Positions 44,616-53,788 of a stretch of DNA of 64,000 nt are shown piece after piece. Both the position numbers and the translations under genes were made by a program. The DNA comes from Tabrizicola soli (GTDB taxonomy: Bacteria > Pseudomonadota > Alphaproteobacteria > Rhodobacterales > Rhodobacteraceae). The stretch covers positions 1 through 64,000 of the forward strand of contig NZ_JAEACP010000013.1 of assembly GCF_015999335.1 (NCBI RefSeq), read 5' to 3'. Numbering within the stretch: position 1 is the first letter of the stretch; each line of letters begins with the position of its first letter. The notes under the pieces are model-generated. The model had not been told where the DNA came from, ran no database searches, and worked only from the letters and a program-made list of their open reading frames with translations.

Positions 44616-45106
44616 CCGGGCTCCCGGACGGGACGACGCCCACCTTCGCCAAGGCCCGCTATGTCACCGGCGCCACCGAACACAACCACTGGTCCGGCGC
44701 AGCGAACGAAGGTTTCGACAAGAACGTGAGGCCCTTGAACGACAAGATCGTCTTCCTCGACAATGGCGGCGGCGTGGTCCCTGGCATCACCGGCATGGAG
44801 GCCTTCGGCCATACCCCCGGCCACATGATCTATCAGCTGGAGTCGGAGGGCCAGCGCCTGATGATCACCGCCGACACCGCCAACCACTATGTCTGGTCGC
44901 TGCAGAAACCCGACTGGGAGGTCCGCTTCGACGCCGACAAGGCGGCCGCCGCCACCGCGCGCAAGCAGGTCTTCGGGATGATCGCCGCCGACCGGATTCC
45001 CTTCATCGGCTACCACATGCCCTTCCCCGGAATCGGTTACGCCGAACCCCTGGGCGAGGGCTTCCGCTTCGTGCCCGCAAGCTATCAGCTGATGCTGAAC
45101 GGCTGA
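44612..45106 (+). pseudogene. N-terminally truncated metallo-beta-lactamase-fold gene
   Basis: A 164-residue open frame matching only the C-terminal half of MBL-fold hydrolases: NDKIVFLDNGGGVVPGITGMEAFGHTPGHMIYQLE (the GHTPGH histidine is present), MITADTANHYVWSLQKPDWEVRFDAD, and FIGYHMPFPGIGYAEP. The N-terminal half with the HxHxDH motif is absent, so the metal site is incomplete. It starts by ATGA overlap with the zincin gene, showing that the loss of the N-terminal half left a tidy junction. It may still be translated. Confidence 0.75.
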
Positions 45107-45192
45107 GTCCGGGATCCGAATTCCCTGGGGGAAGGAAGTTGCCGAGAACCTTCCTAGAGATTCTTTGCGCCGGACCGGCCTGCGCGGGGCAG

Positions 45193-45220
45193 TTCCATTC
45201 CGGCGGAAAGGGTTTATGAT
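45193..45220 (+). promoter_or_regulatory. Candidate promoter for the sugar kinase gene
   Basis: TTCCAT (45193-45198), 16 bases, then TATGAT (45215-45220). The -10 box matches 5 of 6 consensus bases; the -35 is weak. The start codon is 25 bases downstream. Confidence 0.35.
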
Positions 45221-45244
45221 AGCGGTAACACGAACAGGTGCCGC

Positions 45245-46192
45245 ATGACCCAAGCCCCGATCCTGACGCTGACGCTCAACCCCGCGCTCGACATGTCGAC
45301 CGAGGTGCACGAATTGGTCCCGAACCACAAGCTGCGCTGCACCGAGCCGCTGCTCGACCCCGGCGGCGGCGGGCTGAACGTCTCCCGCGCGATCAAGGCG
45401 CTGGGGGGCGACAGCCTGGCGCTGGTCGCGCTCAGCGGGCTGACCGGGGACCGGCTGGCCGGGCTGATCCGGGCCGAGGGAGTGACCTTCCTGTCGATCC
45501 TCGGCCCCGGCGAGACGCGGCAGTCGCTGACGGTGAAGGAGGAGGCCTCGGGCAGGCAATACCGCTTCATGCTGCCCGGCCCGGTCTGGGGCGAGGAGGA
45601 GCGTGCCAGGGTCTTCACCCTCCTGCACGCCACTGCGCGGCCGGGCGGGTTCTCGGTGATCTCGGGCAGCCAGCCGCCGGGGGTGCCGCTGGACTTTCCC
45701 GCGCAGCTGGCGGCCTCGATGCCGGAAAGCCGGGTGGTGCTGGACACCTCCGGCGCCACCCTGGCCGAAGTGGTGCGCAATCCGATCCCTGGGCTCGAGG
45801 TGCTGCGGATGGACGGGCCGGAGGGCGAGGCGCTGGCCGGCAAGCCGATGGCCAGCCGCGAGGACACCGCCCATTTCGCGCAGGCGCTGGTCTGGGCGGG
45901 GGTGGCGCGGATGGTGATCGTGGCGCAGGGGGCCGAGGGCAACGTGCTTGCCGATGCCGAGCACCGCTTCTTCGCCAGGGCGGCGCAGGTGAAGGTGAAA
46001 TCGACGGTGGGGGCGGGCGACAGCTTCGTCGCGGCCTTCGTCCTGGCGCTGGCCCGGGGACAGTCGCATGCGGATGCGCTGGCCCTGGGCTCGGCTGCGG
46101 CTTCGGCGGCGGTGATGACGGATGCGACGCAGCTTTGCCGGCCCGAGGATGTGATGCGGCTGCTGCCGGAATGCGGGGTGGTGGAGCTTTGA
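45245..46192 (+). CDS. PfkB-family phosphofructokinase-type sugar kinase
   Basis: A 315-residue ribokinase-fold kinase with the LacC/FruK/PfkB pattern: LTLTLNPALDMSTEV at the start, PGGGGLNVSRAIKALGGDS (substrate loop), and the anion-hole motif VKSTVGAGDSFVAAFVLAL with the catalytic Asp near residue 260. It could phosphorylate fructose-1-phosphate, fructose-6-phosphate or tagatose-6-phosphate; sequence alone cannot decide. No PTS genes are adjacent, which weakly favours a PfkB role. Confidence 0.85.
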   Translation: MTQAPILTLTLNPALDMSTEVHELVPNHKLRCTEPLLDPGGGGLNVSRAIKALGGDSLALVALSGLTGDRLAGLIRAEGVTFLSILGPGETRQSLTVKEEASGRQYRFMLPGPVWGEEERARVFTLLHATARPGGFSVISGSQPPGVPLDFPAQLAASMPESRVVLDTSGATLAEVVRNPIPGLEVLRMDGPEGEALAGKPMASREDTAHFAQALVWAGVARMVIVAQGAEGNVLADAEHRFFARAAQVKVKSTVGAGDSFVAAFVLALARGQSHADALALGSAAASAAVMTDATQLCRPEDVMRLLPECGVVEL

Positions 46193-46231
46193 AGGCGCCC
46201 GGCGATGGCGCGGGGTCGTGGCAGGCCGCCT

Positions 46232-46363
46232 CGTAGGGTGCGCTACAGCGCACCATCCAACGGCGCAACGACGGACAGGTCGCCTGGCGTGGCTGGCGGC
46301 GACGGCGCGCTGTAGCGCACCCTACGAAAAATAACGGTCGCGAGAGTCGGGCTGAAGCCCGAC
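46232..46363. repeat. Composite GTAGG inverted repeats and GTCGGGCT hairpin, family D
   Basis: CGTAGGGTGCGCTACAGCGC (46232-46251) is exactly reverse-complemented at 46307-46326, 55 bases apart. A further hairpin, GTCGGGCT-GA-AGCCCGAC (46346-46363), ends one base before the MORN-protein stop codon. These lie in the gap between the convergent kinase and MORN genes. Confidence 0.75.
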
Positions 46364-47788
46364 CTACGGTGTGCCTTCGGCCGGTGCGACATCCGCCGAG
46401 GCCTCCGGCGGGGCGGTCAGGATACCGTTCTGCCAGATACCCTCGGCCACCTCGCCGCTGGCATAGGTGAGTTTGCCCTGGCCTTCGCGCTTGCCGGCCT
46501 TGAACATCCCCTCGTAGACATCGCCACCGGGATAGGTCGCGGTCCCCTGCCCCTCCATCTGGCCCGCGACCCAGGCCCCGGCATAGCGGAAACCGTCGGG
46601 CAGGGCGAACTCGCCCTCGCCCTCGCGCAGGCCGGCCTTGAACGCGCCCTTGTAGACCCCACCGTCGGGATAGGTTGCGGTGCCGGTGCCCTCACGCCGG
46701 CCATCGACCCAGTCACCCTCATAGCGATAGCCGTCGGGATAGGTCATCACCCCCAACCCCTGCGGCCGGGCATTGCGGAACGCGCCCTCATAGATCCGGC
46801 CGTCGGCATAGCTGGCCCGGCCCTTGCCGGAGATCAGCCCCTTGTCCCAGTTGCCCTGGTAGGTCGTCCCGTCCGTATAGGTGATCGCGCCCTGGCCGTG
46901 CGGCTGGTCAGCCTGCATCGCGCCGATATAGACCGAGCCGTCGGGATAGGTGATCGAGCCCGTCCCCTCCATCCGCCCCTCGACCCAGGCACCTTCATAC
47001 TTGAAGCCATCGGCGGCGGTGAACCGGCCCTGTCCCTGGCGGCGGTCCTTGACCCAGCCGCCATCGTAGACATCGCCGTTCTTGTGCGTCATCTGCCCCT
47101 GGCCCTGGCGCTGGCCCTCGACGAAGGCGCCCTCGTAGACATCGCCGTTCGGCTGGGCCAGCCGGCCCTGGCCGTTGATCTGCCCCTCGGCCCAGTCGCC
47201 CTCGTAGACGAGGCCGTCCGGCATGGTCAGCTTGCCCTTGCCCGACCGCTGTCCCTTGGCCAACGTCCCTTCATAGGTGGCGCCATCGGGATAGGTGATC
47301 TTGCCGGTCCCTTCCTTCACGCCCAGGACCCAGTCGCCCTCGTAGGTATAGCCCGACGGATTGGTCAGCTTGCCCTTGCCGTCATGCTGGCCCTGGACGA
47401 AGCCGCCCTCATAAACCGCGCCATTGGCATAGGTGGCCACGCCCTGGCCGGTCATCGCGCCCTGGATCCAGTCGCCCTCATAGGTCCGCCCGTCCGGCGC
47501 GGTGATCTTGCCCTTGCCCTCGGGCTGGCCCTTGAGGAAAGCCCCCTCATAGACGGAACCGTTGGGATAGCGGGCGGTGCCCTGGCCGGTGATCTCGCCC
47601 CCGACCCAGTCGCCGCTGTATTCGAAGCCCGAGGGCAGGCGGTAGGTGCCCTTGCCGTGCTGGCGACCGTTCAGGAAGGTCCCCTCGTAGACCGAGCCGT
47701 CGTCGTATTGCTTGGTGATCACCTTGCCGTCCTGGGCCAGCGCGGGCAGGGAGAGGGCGACGAGGAAGGCGGCGGTCATCAGGCGCAT
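46364..47788 (-). CDS. Secreted MORN-repeat protein
   Basis: A 474-residue protein with a signal peptide (MRLMTAAFLVALSLPALAQ) and about 19 MORN repeats of about 23 residues (core YEGxWxxGxxxGxGxxxxPDG). The repeats alternate between two kinds (VYEGAFxxGQxxGKG and YEGDWVxGxxxGTG), suggesting duplication by pairs. MORN arrays commonly bind membranes or form extended rods. ATG 47788 follows GGGGA. Function unknown; periplasmic or cell-surface. Confidence 0.9.
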   Translation of the reverse strand: MRLMTAAFLVALSLPALAQDGKVITKQYDDGSVYEGTFLNGRQHGKGTYRLPSGFEYSGDWVGGEITGQGTARYPNGSVYEGAFLKGQPEGKGKITAPDGRTYEGDWIQGAMTGQGVATYANGAVYEGGFVQGQHDGKGKLTNPSGYTYEGDWVLGVKEGTGKITYPDGATYEGTLAKGQRSGKGKLTMPDGLVYEGDWAEGQINGQGRLAQPNGDVYEGAFVEGQRQGQGQMTHKNGDVYDGGWVKDRRQGQGRFTAADGFKYEGAWVEGRMEGTGSITYPDGSVYIGAMQADQPHGQGAITYTDGTTYQGNWDKGLISGKGRASYADGRIYEGAFRNARPQGLGVMTYPDGYRYEGDWVDGRREGTGTATYPDGGVYKGAFKAGLREGEGEFALPDGFRYAGAWVAGQMEGQGTATYPGGDVYEGMFKAGKREGQGKLTYASGEVAEGIWQNGILTAPPEASADVAPAEGTP

Positions 47789-47863
47789 GGACGAATCCCC
47801 GGGGTCATTGGCGGGCAGGGTAAGGGGGCGGTTCCAAGGTGACAAGGATCTGGCGGGCACGCC

Positions 47864-47927
47864 TCCTCGAGCACTTCGTGCACTCGTCGGAAGGGTGACG
47901 GCGAGGAGTGCACGAAGTGCTCGACGA
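47864..47927. repeat. 60-bp dispersed palindrome, family A, copy 3
   Basis: Arms 47864-47885 and 47906-47927 are the same 22 bases as in copy 1 (7685-7744), with a slightly longer centre (20 instead of 16 bases). Located between the divergent MORN gene and nadE. Confidence 0.85.
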
Positions 47928-47980
47928 GCGGTTCCATCGCGGGCGATCCCGGTCTAGATACTGGGGAAAGGAGCCCGCCC

Positions 47981-49639
47981 ATGACCGACATTCTCAAGAT
48001 GATGCTGGCCCAGCTGAATCCGGTGGTGGGCGACATCGCCGGCAACGCCGACCGCGCAAGGGCCGCCTGGGCGGCGGGCAAGGCTGCCGGGGCGGACATG
48101 GTCGCGCTGACCGAGATGTTCGTGACCGGCTACCAGACCCAGGACCTGATCCTGAAGCCCGCCTTCGTGGCCGATGCCATCGCCGCGGTGGAGCAACTTG
48201 CCCGCGACTGTGCCGATGGTCCGGCACTGGGGATCGGCGGGCCGGTGCTGGCGGGACCGAAGCTGTACAACGGCTATTATGTGCTGGAGGGCGGGCGGGT
48301 CCATGCGCGCGTCCTGAAGCACCACCTGCCGAATGACGCGGTCTTCGACGAGAAGCGGGTGTTCGCCTCGGCCGATGTGCATGGCCCCTATGTCGTGAAG
48401 GGGGTGCGGATCGGCACCCCGATCTGCGAGGATGCCTGGCACCCCGACGTCCCCGAGACCCTGGCCGAAACCGGGGCGGAGATCCTCCTGATCCCGAACG
48501 GGTCTCCCTATCATCGCGGCAAGCCCAATCTGCGGCTGAACCTGATGGTGGCCCGCGTGATCGAGACGGGACTGCCGCTGGTCTACCTGAACATGGTGGG
48601 CGGGCAGGACGACCAGGTGTTCGATGGCTCGTCCATGGTCTTGAACCCCGGCGGGCGGCTGATGGCGCAACTGCCGCAGTTCGACGAGGCCGAGGTGATG
48701 GTGACCTTCCGTCGCGGCCCCGAAGGGTGGCAGGCCGATCCCGCCGGGATCGCCGAGATCCCGCCGATCGGCGAAGCGGACTACCGGGCCTGCGTGCTGG
48801 CGCTTGGCGATTACATGCGCAAGACCGGGTTCAGAAAGGCCGTGCTGGGCCTGTCGGGCGGGATCGACTCGGCGATTGTCGCCGCGATGGCGGTGGACGC
48901 GCTGGGGCCGGAGAACGTGCGCTGCGTGATGCTGCCCAGCGCGTTCACCAGTGCCCATTCGCTCGAGGATGCGACGGCGGCGGCGAAGGAGCTGGGGGTC
49001 CGGCTGGATACGGTGCCGATCGGCGGCGCCCAGGCGGCGGTGGGCGAGGCGCTGGCGCCCCTCTTCGCGGGGACGGAACCGGGGATCACCGAGGAGAACA
49101 TCCAGTCGCGGCTCCGGGGACTCTTGCTGATGGCGCTGTCGAACAAGTTCGGCGAGATGCTGCTGACCACCGGCAACAAGTCCGAGATGGCGGTCGGCTA
49201 CTGCACGATCTACGGCGACATGAACGGCGGCTACAACCCGGTCAAGGACATGTACAAGACCCGGATGTTCCTGACCGCGCGCTGGCGGAACGAGAACCAC
49301 CGGAGCTGGATGAAAGGCCCGGCGGGCGAGGTCATTCCGCAACGGATCATCGACAAGCCGCCCTCGGCCGAGTTGCGCGCGAACCAGACCGACCAGGATT
49401 CGCTGCCGCCCTACGAAGTGCTGGACGCAATCCTGGAATGTCTGGTGGAGCGCGAGATGTCGGTGGCCGAGACGGTGGCCCGGGGCTTCGACCGGGACAC
49501 GGTGAAGAAGGTCGAGCACCTGCTCTATCTGGCGGAATACAAGCGCTTCCAGTCCGCCCCCGGCGTCCGGCTGACGCAGAAGGCCTTCTGGCTCGACCGT
49601 CGCTACCCGATCGTCAACCGCTGGCGCGACCCAAGCTAG
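47981..49639 (+). CDS. nadE: Glutamine-dependent NAD+ synthetase
   Basis: Last step of NAD synthesis: deamido-NAD plus glutamine. The 552-residue product has an N-terminal nitrilase-fold glutaminase with Glu (ALTEMFVTGYQ), Lys (VLKHHLPND) and Cys (TPICEDAWHP), and a C-terminal PP-loop synthetase (LGLSGGIDSAIVAAMAVDALG, LLTTGNKSEMAVGYCT). Together with nadK in this window it supplies NADP. The stop codon is the first part of a hairpin repeat. Confidence 0.95.
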   Translation: MTDILKMMLAQLNPVVGDIAGNADRARAAWAAGKAAGADMVALTEMFVTGYQTQDLILKPAFVADAIAAVEQLARDCADGPALGIGGPVLAGPKLYNGYYVLEGGRVHARVLKHHLPNDAVFDEKRVFASADVHGPYVVKGVRIGTPICEDAWHPDVPETLAETGAEILLIPNGSPYHRGKPNLRLNLMVARVIETGLPLVYLNMVGGQDDQVFDGSSMVLNPGGRLMAQLPQFDEAEVMVTFRRGPEGWQADPAGIAEIPPIGEADYRACVLALGDYMRKTGFRKAVLGLSGGIDSAIVAAMAVDALGPENVRCVMLPSAFTSAHSLEDATAAAKELGVRLDTVPIGGAQAAVGEALAPLFAGTEPGITEENIQSRLRGLLLMALSNKFGEMLLTTGNKSEMAVGYCTIYGDMNGGYNPVKDMYKTRMFLTARWRNENHRSWMKGPAGEVIPQRIIDKPPSAELRANQTDQDSLPPYEVLDAILECLVEREMSVAETVARGFDRDTVKKVEHLLYLAEYKRFQSAPGVRLTQKAFWLDRRYPIVNRWRDPS

Positions 49640-49796
49640 GGTAGGCGAATCGCCCACCCTACGCCTGCCCTTTCATGCTTCCCGCGCGACCGGGATTTGC
49701 TCCTGTTCCAAATACTCCCGGCGGAGGCCCGGCCATCCCGGCCAGGCCCGCGGCAGCGCCGTCGCCAGGGGCTCGATGCCCCCGGCGGCGGCACCC
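49637..49796. repeat. Composite intergenic repeats after nadE (families D, C and E)
   Basis: Three elements in a row: a GTAGG-type hairpin TAGGGTAGGCG...CGCCCACCCTA (49637-49661) that starts at the nadE stop codon TAG; CCAAATACTCCCGG with G/C-rich hairpin (from 49706); and GCCGTCGCC...GGCGGCGGC with the loop GGGGCTCGATGCC (49758-49792), matching 44122-44156. Confidence 0.7.
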
Positions 49797-49848
49797 GGTT
49801 GCAGAAACCCCCTTTCCTTCGCCGATTTCCGCCCTATAGTCCGGCCCC

Positions 49849-49938
49849 ATGACCAGGGGACCCCAGATCCGCTCCGCTGCCGAGGCCGCTCCGCGCCTCG
49901 CGATGCCCCTTGGCCTTCTCCTTCTTAGCCGCCTCTGA
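49849..49938 (+). CDS. leuL: leuA leader peptide
   Basis: A 29-codon open frame whose C-terminus reads LGLLLLSRL, with six Leu codons near the stop (seven Leu in the whole peptide). It is placed 73 bases upstream of leuA. This is the arrangement of a transcription-attenuation leader sensing charged tRNA-Leu. A shorter internal ATG would keep the Leu run. Confidence 0.85.
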   Translation: MTRGPQIRSAAEAAPRLAMPLGLLLLSRL

Positions 49939-49967
49939 GCGTGCCCCCGGGCGCGACCGCTCAGAGG
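49932..49967 (+). promoter_or_regulatory. Attenuator stem of leuA leader
   Basis: CCTCTGAGC (49932-49940) and GCTCAGAGG (49959-49967) are exact complements. The left arm includes the last codons and stop of the leader peptide, so a ribosome stalled at the Leu codons would change pairing here. No clear U-tract follows, so the terminator proper may involve another stem. Confidence 0.65.
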
Positions 49968-50011
49968 TGACCAGCGCCCCGCTCTGCAGCTAAGATCCAA
50001 GGACCAGACCC

Positions 50012-51592
50012 ATGACCACACAAGACCGCACCACCCAGGACCGCGTCGTCATCTTCGACACCACCTTGCGCGATGGCGAGCAATCGCCCGGCGCGACCAT
50101 GACCCACGAGGAGAAGCTGGAGATCGCCGGCCTCCTGGACGAGATGGGCGTCGACATCATCGAGGCGGGCTTCCCCATCGCCAGCGAGGGCGATTTCGCC
50201 GCCGTCAGCGAGATCTCGAAACGCGCGAAGAACAGCACCATCTGCGGGCTCGCGCGCGCCAACCAGAAGGACATCGACCGCTGCTGGGAGGCGGTGAAGC
50301 ACGCCCGCAGCCCGAGGATTCACACCTTCATCGGCACCTCCCCCCTGCACCGCGCGATCCCGAACCTGGACATGGACCAGATGGCCGACCGCATCCACGA
50401 GACGGTCACCCAAGCGAGGAACCTCTGCGACAACGTCCAGTGGTCGCCGATGGACGCGACCCGCACCGAACCCGACTACCTCTGCCGCGTCGTCGAGATC
50501 GCGATCAGGGCCGGGGCGACGACGATCAACATCCCCGACACCGTCGGCTACACCTACCCGATGGAATCCGCGAAGATCATCCGCATGCTGCTGGAACGGG
50601 TTCCGGGAGCCGACCGGATCATCTTCGCCACCCACTGCCACAACGACCTCGGCATGGCCACCGCCAACGCCCTGGCGGCGGTGGAGGCAGGCGCCCGGCA
50701 GATCGAATGCACGATCAACGGCCTCGGCGAACGCGCGGGCAACACCGCGCTGGAAGAGGTGGTGATGGCGATGCGGGTGCGGAACGACATCCTGCCGTTC
50801 CAGACCGGCATCGACACGACCAAGATCATGAACCTCTCCCGCCGCGTCTCCCAGGTCTCGGGCTTCCCGGTCCAGTTCAACAAGGCCATCGTCGGCAAGA
50901 ACGCCTTCTTGCACGAATCCGGCATCCACCAGGACGGCGTCCTGAAGAACGTCCAGACCTTCGAGATCATGCGGCCCGAGGATATCGGGATCACCGGCAA
51001 GAACATCGCGATGGGCAAGCATTCCGGCCGCGCCGCGCTGCGGGCCAAGCTGAAGGAACTGGGGTTCGAGCTGGCCGACAACCAGCTGAACGACGTCTTC
51101 GTCCGCTTCAAGGCGCTGGCCGACCGCAAGAAGGAGGTCTACGACGACGACCTGATCGCGCTGGTCTCGGACGAGCAGTCGAACGACGCCTACGAATACC
51201 TGCAACTGAAGAAGCTGCGGGTGGTCTGCGGGACCGAGGGGCCGCAGGAGGCGGACATGATCCTGTGCATCGACGGCAAGGACCACCACATCGACGCGAC
51301 CGGGGACGGGCCGGTGGATGCGGCCTTCAACTGCGTGAAGATGCTCTTCCCCCACAAGGCCAACCTGCAGGTCTACCAGGTCCATGCGGTGACCGAGGGG
51401 ACCGACGCGCAGGCGACCGTCTCTGTCCGGCTGGAGGAGGAGGGGCGGATCGTGACCGGCTCGGCCGCCGATACCGACACGATCGTGGCCTCGACCCGCG
51501 CCTATATCAACGCCCTGAACCGGCTGATCATCCGGCGGCAGAAGACGGCGCCGGGCGAGGATGTGAAGACCGTCTCCTACCACGGGGAGTGA
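50012..51592 (+). CDS. leuA: 2-isopropylmalate synthase
   Basis: First committed step of leucine synthesis: condenses acetyl-CoA with 2-oxoisovalerate. The 526-residue product has VVIFDTTLRDGEQSPGATMT, THCHNDLGMATANALAAVEAGA, INGLGERAGNTALEEVVM and a C-terminal LeuA allosteric domain (feedback by leucine) ending INALNRLIIRRQ. Expression is likely controlled by the leader peptide upstream. Followed by a twin-hairpin element. Confidence 0.95.
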   Translation: MTTQDRTTQDRVVIFDTTLRDGEQSPGATMTHEEKLEIAGLLDEMGVDIIEAGFPIASEGDFAAVSEISKRAKNSTICGLARANQKDIDRCWEAVKHARSPRIHTFIGTSPLHRAIPNLDMDQMADRIHETVTQARNLCDNVQWSPMDATRTEPDYLCRVVEIAIRAGATTINIPDTVGYTYPMESAKIIRMLLERVPGADRIIFATHCHNDLGMATANALAAVEAGARQIECTINGLGERAGNTALEEVVMAMRVRNDILPFQTGIDTTKIMNLSRRVSQVSGFPVQFNKAIVGKNAFLHESGIHQDGVLKNVQTFEIMRPEDIGITGKNIAMGKHSGRAALRAKLKELGFELADNQLNDVFVRFKALADRKKEVYDDDLIALVSDEQSNDAYEYLQLKKLRVVCGTEGPQEADMILCIDGKDHHIDATGDGPVDAAFNCVKMLFPHKANLQVYQVHAVTEGTDAQATVSVRLEEEGRIVTGSAADTDTIVASTRAYINALNRLIIRRQKTAPGEDVKTVSYHGE

Positions 51593-51668
51593 GACGGTCC
51601 GGTGCGGGTCGGGGTCTGTCCCTGGCCCGCATCGGAATCGGGAGAGACCCCCGAATCTCGCGCGACGG

Positions 51669-51713
51669 CGATTTCCGAACGGAAATCGTGCCGGAATTCG
51701 ACTTCGAATTCCG
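51669..51713. repeat. Twin-hairpin element, family B, copy 3 (inverted)
   Basis: CGATTTCC-GAAC-GGAAATCG (51669-51688) and CGGAATTCGA-CT-TCGAATTCCG (51692-51713). Its order is reversed relative to the copy at 15259. It sits between the convergent ends of leuA and the SDR gene. Confidence 0.8.
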
Positions 51714-51723
51714 CTGCCCGGCG

Positions 51724-52482
51724 TCAGGGGGATTTCATTTCCTGCAGCGTGTTGCCGCCGTCGACCACCAGCATCGCGCCGGTGACATAGGAGGCTTCGT
51801 CCGAGGCCAGGAACAGCGCGCAGGCCGCGATCTCGTCCGGGGTGCCGGGGCGGCCGGCGGGGGTGCGGCGACCGGCGGCGATCTCGTCCTCGGAGGAGCT
51901 TTCGGTGGCGATCCAGCCGGGCAGGATCGCGTTGCAGGTCACGCCCTGCCCGCCATATTCCAGCGCGATGGAGCGGGTCATGCCGGTGATCCCGGCCTTG
52001 GCGGTGGCATAGGCCGAGGAGCCGTCGATGGTCACGACCGGCCCCGTCACGCTGGAGATGTTGACGATCCGGCCATGGCCCCCGGAGACCATTGCCGGCA
52101 GGGCGGCGCGGCAACAGTGGAAGGTGGTGTTGATGTTCAGCGCCATGTGATGCGCCCAGGCCTCGTCGCTCCACCCTGCCAGCCGGGCGCGGTCCACGTC
52201 GCGGCCGGTCTGCACCATGCCGGCGTTGTTGACCAGGATCTCGACCGGGCCGAGCGCGGCCTCGACCGAGGCGAAAAGGACCATGACCTGCGCCGGGTCG
52301 GTCAGGTCGGCGACATGGCCAAGGCAGCCCAGCGTGGCGGCGCGGTCGTGGACCCGGCCGGTCGTCGCCGTCACCGCCACCCTGGCCCCGGCCTGCGCCA
52401 GCGCCCGGGCGATGGCGAAACCGATTCCCCCGGCGCTGCCCGCCCCCGTCACCAGCGCAACCCTGCCTGTCACACCCGCCAT
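51724..52482 (-). CDS. SDR-family oxidoreductase
   Basis: A 252-residue NAD(P)-dependent dehydrogenase/reductase: GVTGRVALVTGAGSAGGIGFAIARALA (cofactor site), LVNNAGMVQTG, SSVTGPV, the catalytic SSAYATAKAGITGM with Tyr and Lys, and YVTGAMLVVDGGNTL. Unlike the SDR at 20087, its active site is complete. ATG 52482 follows GGGGGG; the longer frame from 52536 is not needed. Substrate unknown. Confidence 0.88.
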   Translation of the reverse strand: MAGVTGRVALVTGAGSAGGIGFAIARALAQAGARVAVTATTGRVHDRAATLGCLGHVADLTDPAQVMVLFASVEAALGPVEILVNNAGMVQTGRDVDRARLAGWSDEAWAHHMALNINTTFHCCRAALPAMVSGGHGRIVNISSVTGPVVTIDGSSAYATAKAGITGMTRSIALEYGGQGVTCNAILPGWIATESSSEDEIAAGRRTPAGRPGTPDEIAACALFLASDEASYVTGAMLVVDGGNTLQEMKSP

Positions 52483-52674
52483 GTCCGCCCCCCGCCTGTC
52501 AGGGACCGAGAATGCCCGGAGATCGGAAATGTGCAAGCCTGTTGCATCGGGCAGGCCCCGCGGTTGATAGAATAGTCCGTATTATCCATGCACGCGGATT
52601 TGAGCACATCGCCGCCCCCGGGGCTTCCGCTTCATCCGCTGCGCCCCTATAAGGAGGCGCCTCGCCGGGACTGA

Positions 52675-53757
<1,083 letters not shown>

Positions 53758-53788
53758 CGCCTGAACCCCGGAAGGGAAGGCTGTAGCC

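Noticed and set aside
44612-45106. Active metallo-beta-lactamase or lactonase
   Set aside because: The HxHxDH metal motif and the N-terminal half are missing.
45131-45155. Terminator after the truncated MBL gene
   Set aside because: GGAAGG...CCTTCC gives only a 6-bp stem with a long loop and no U-tract.
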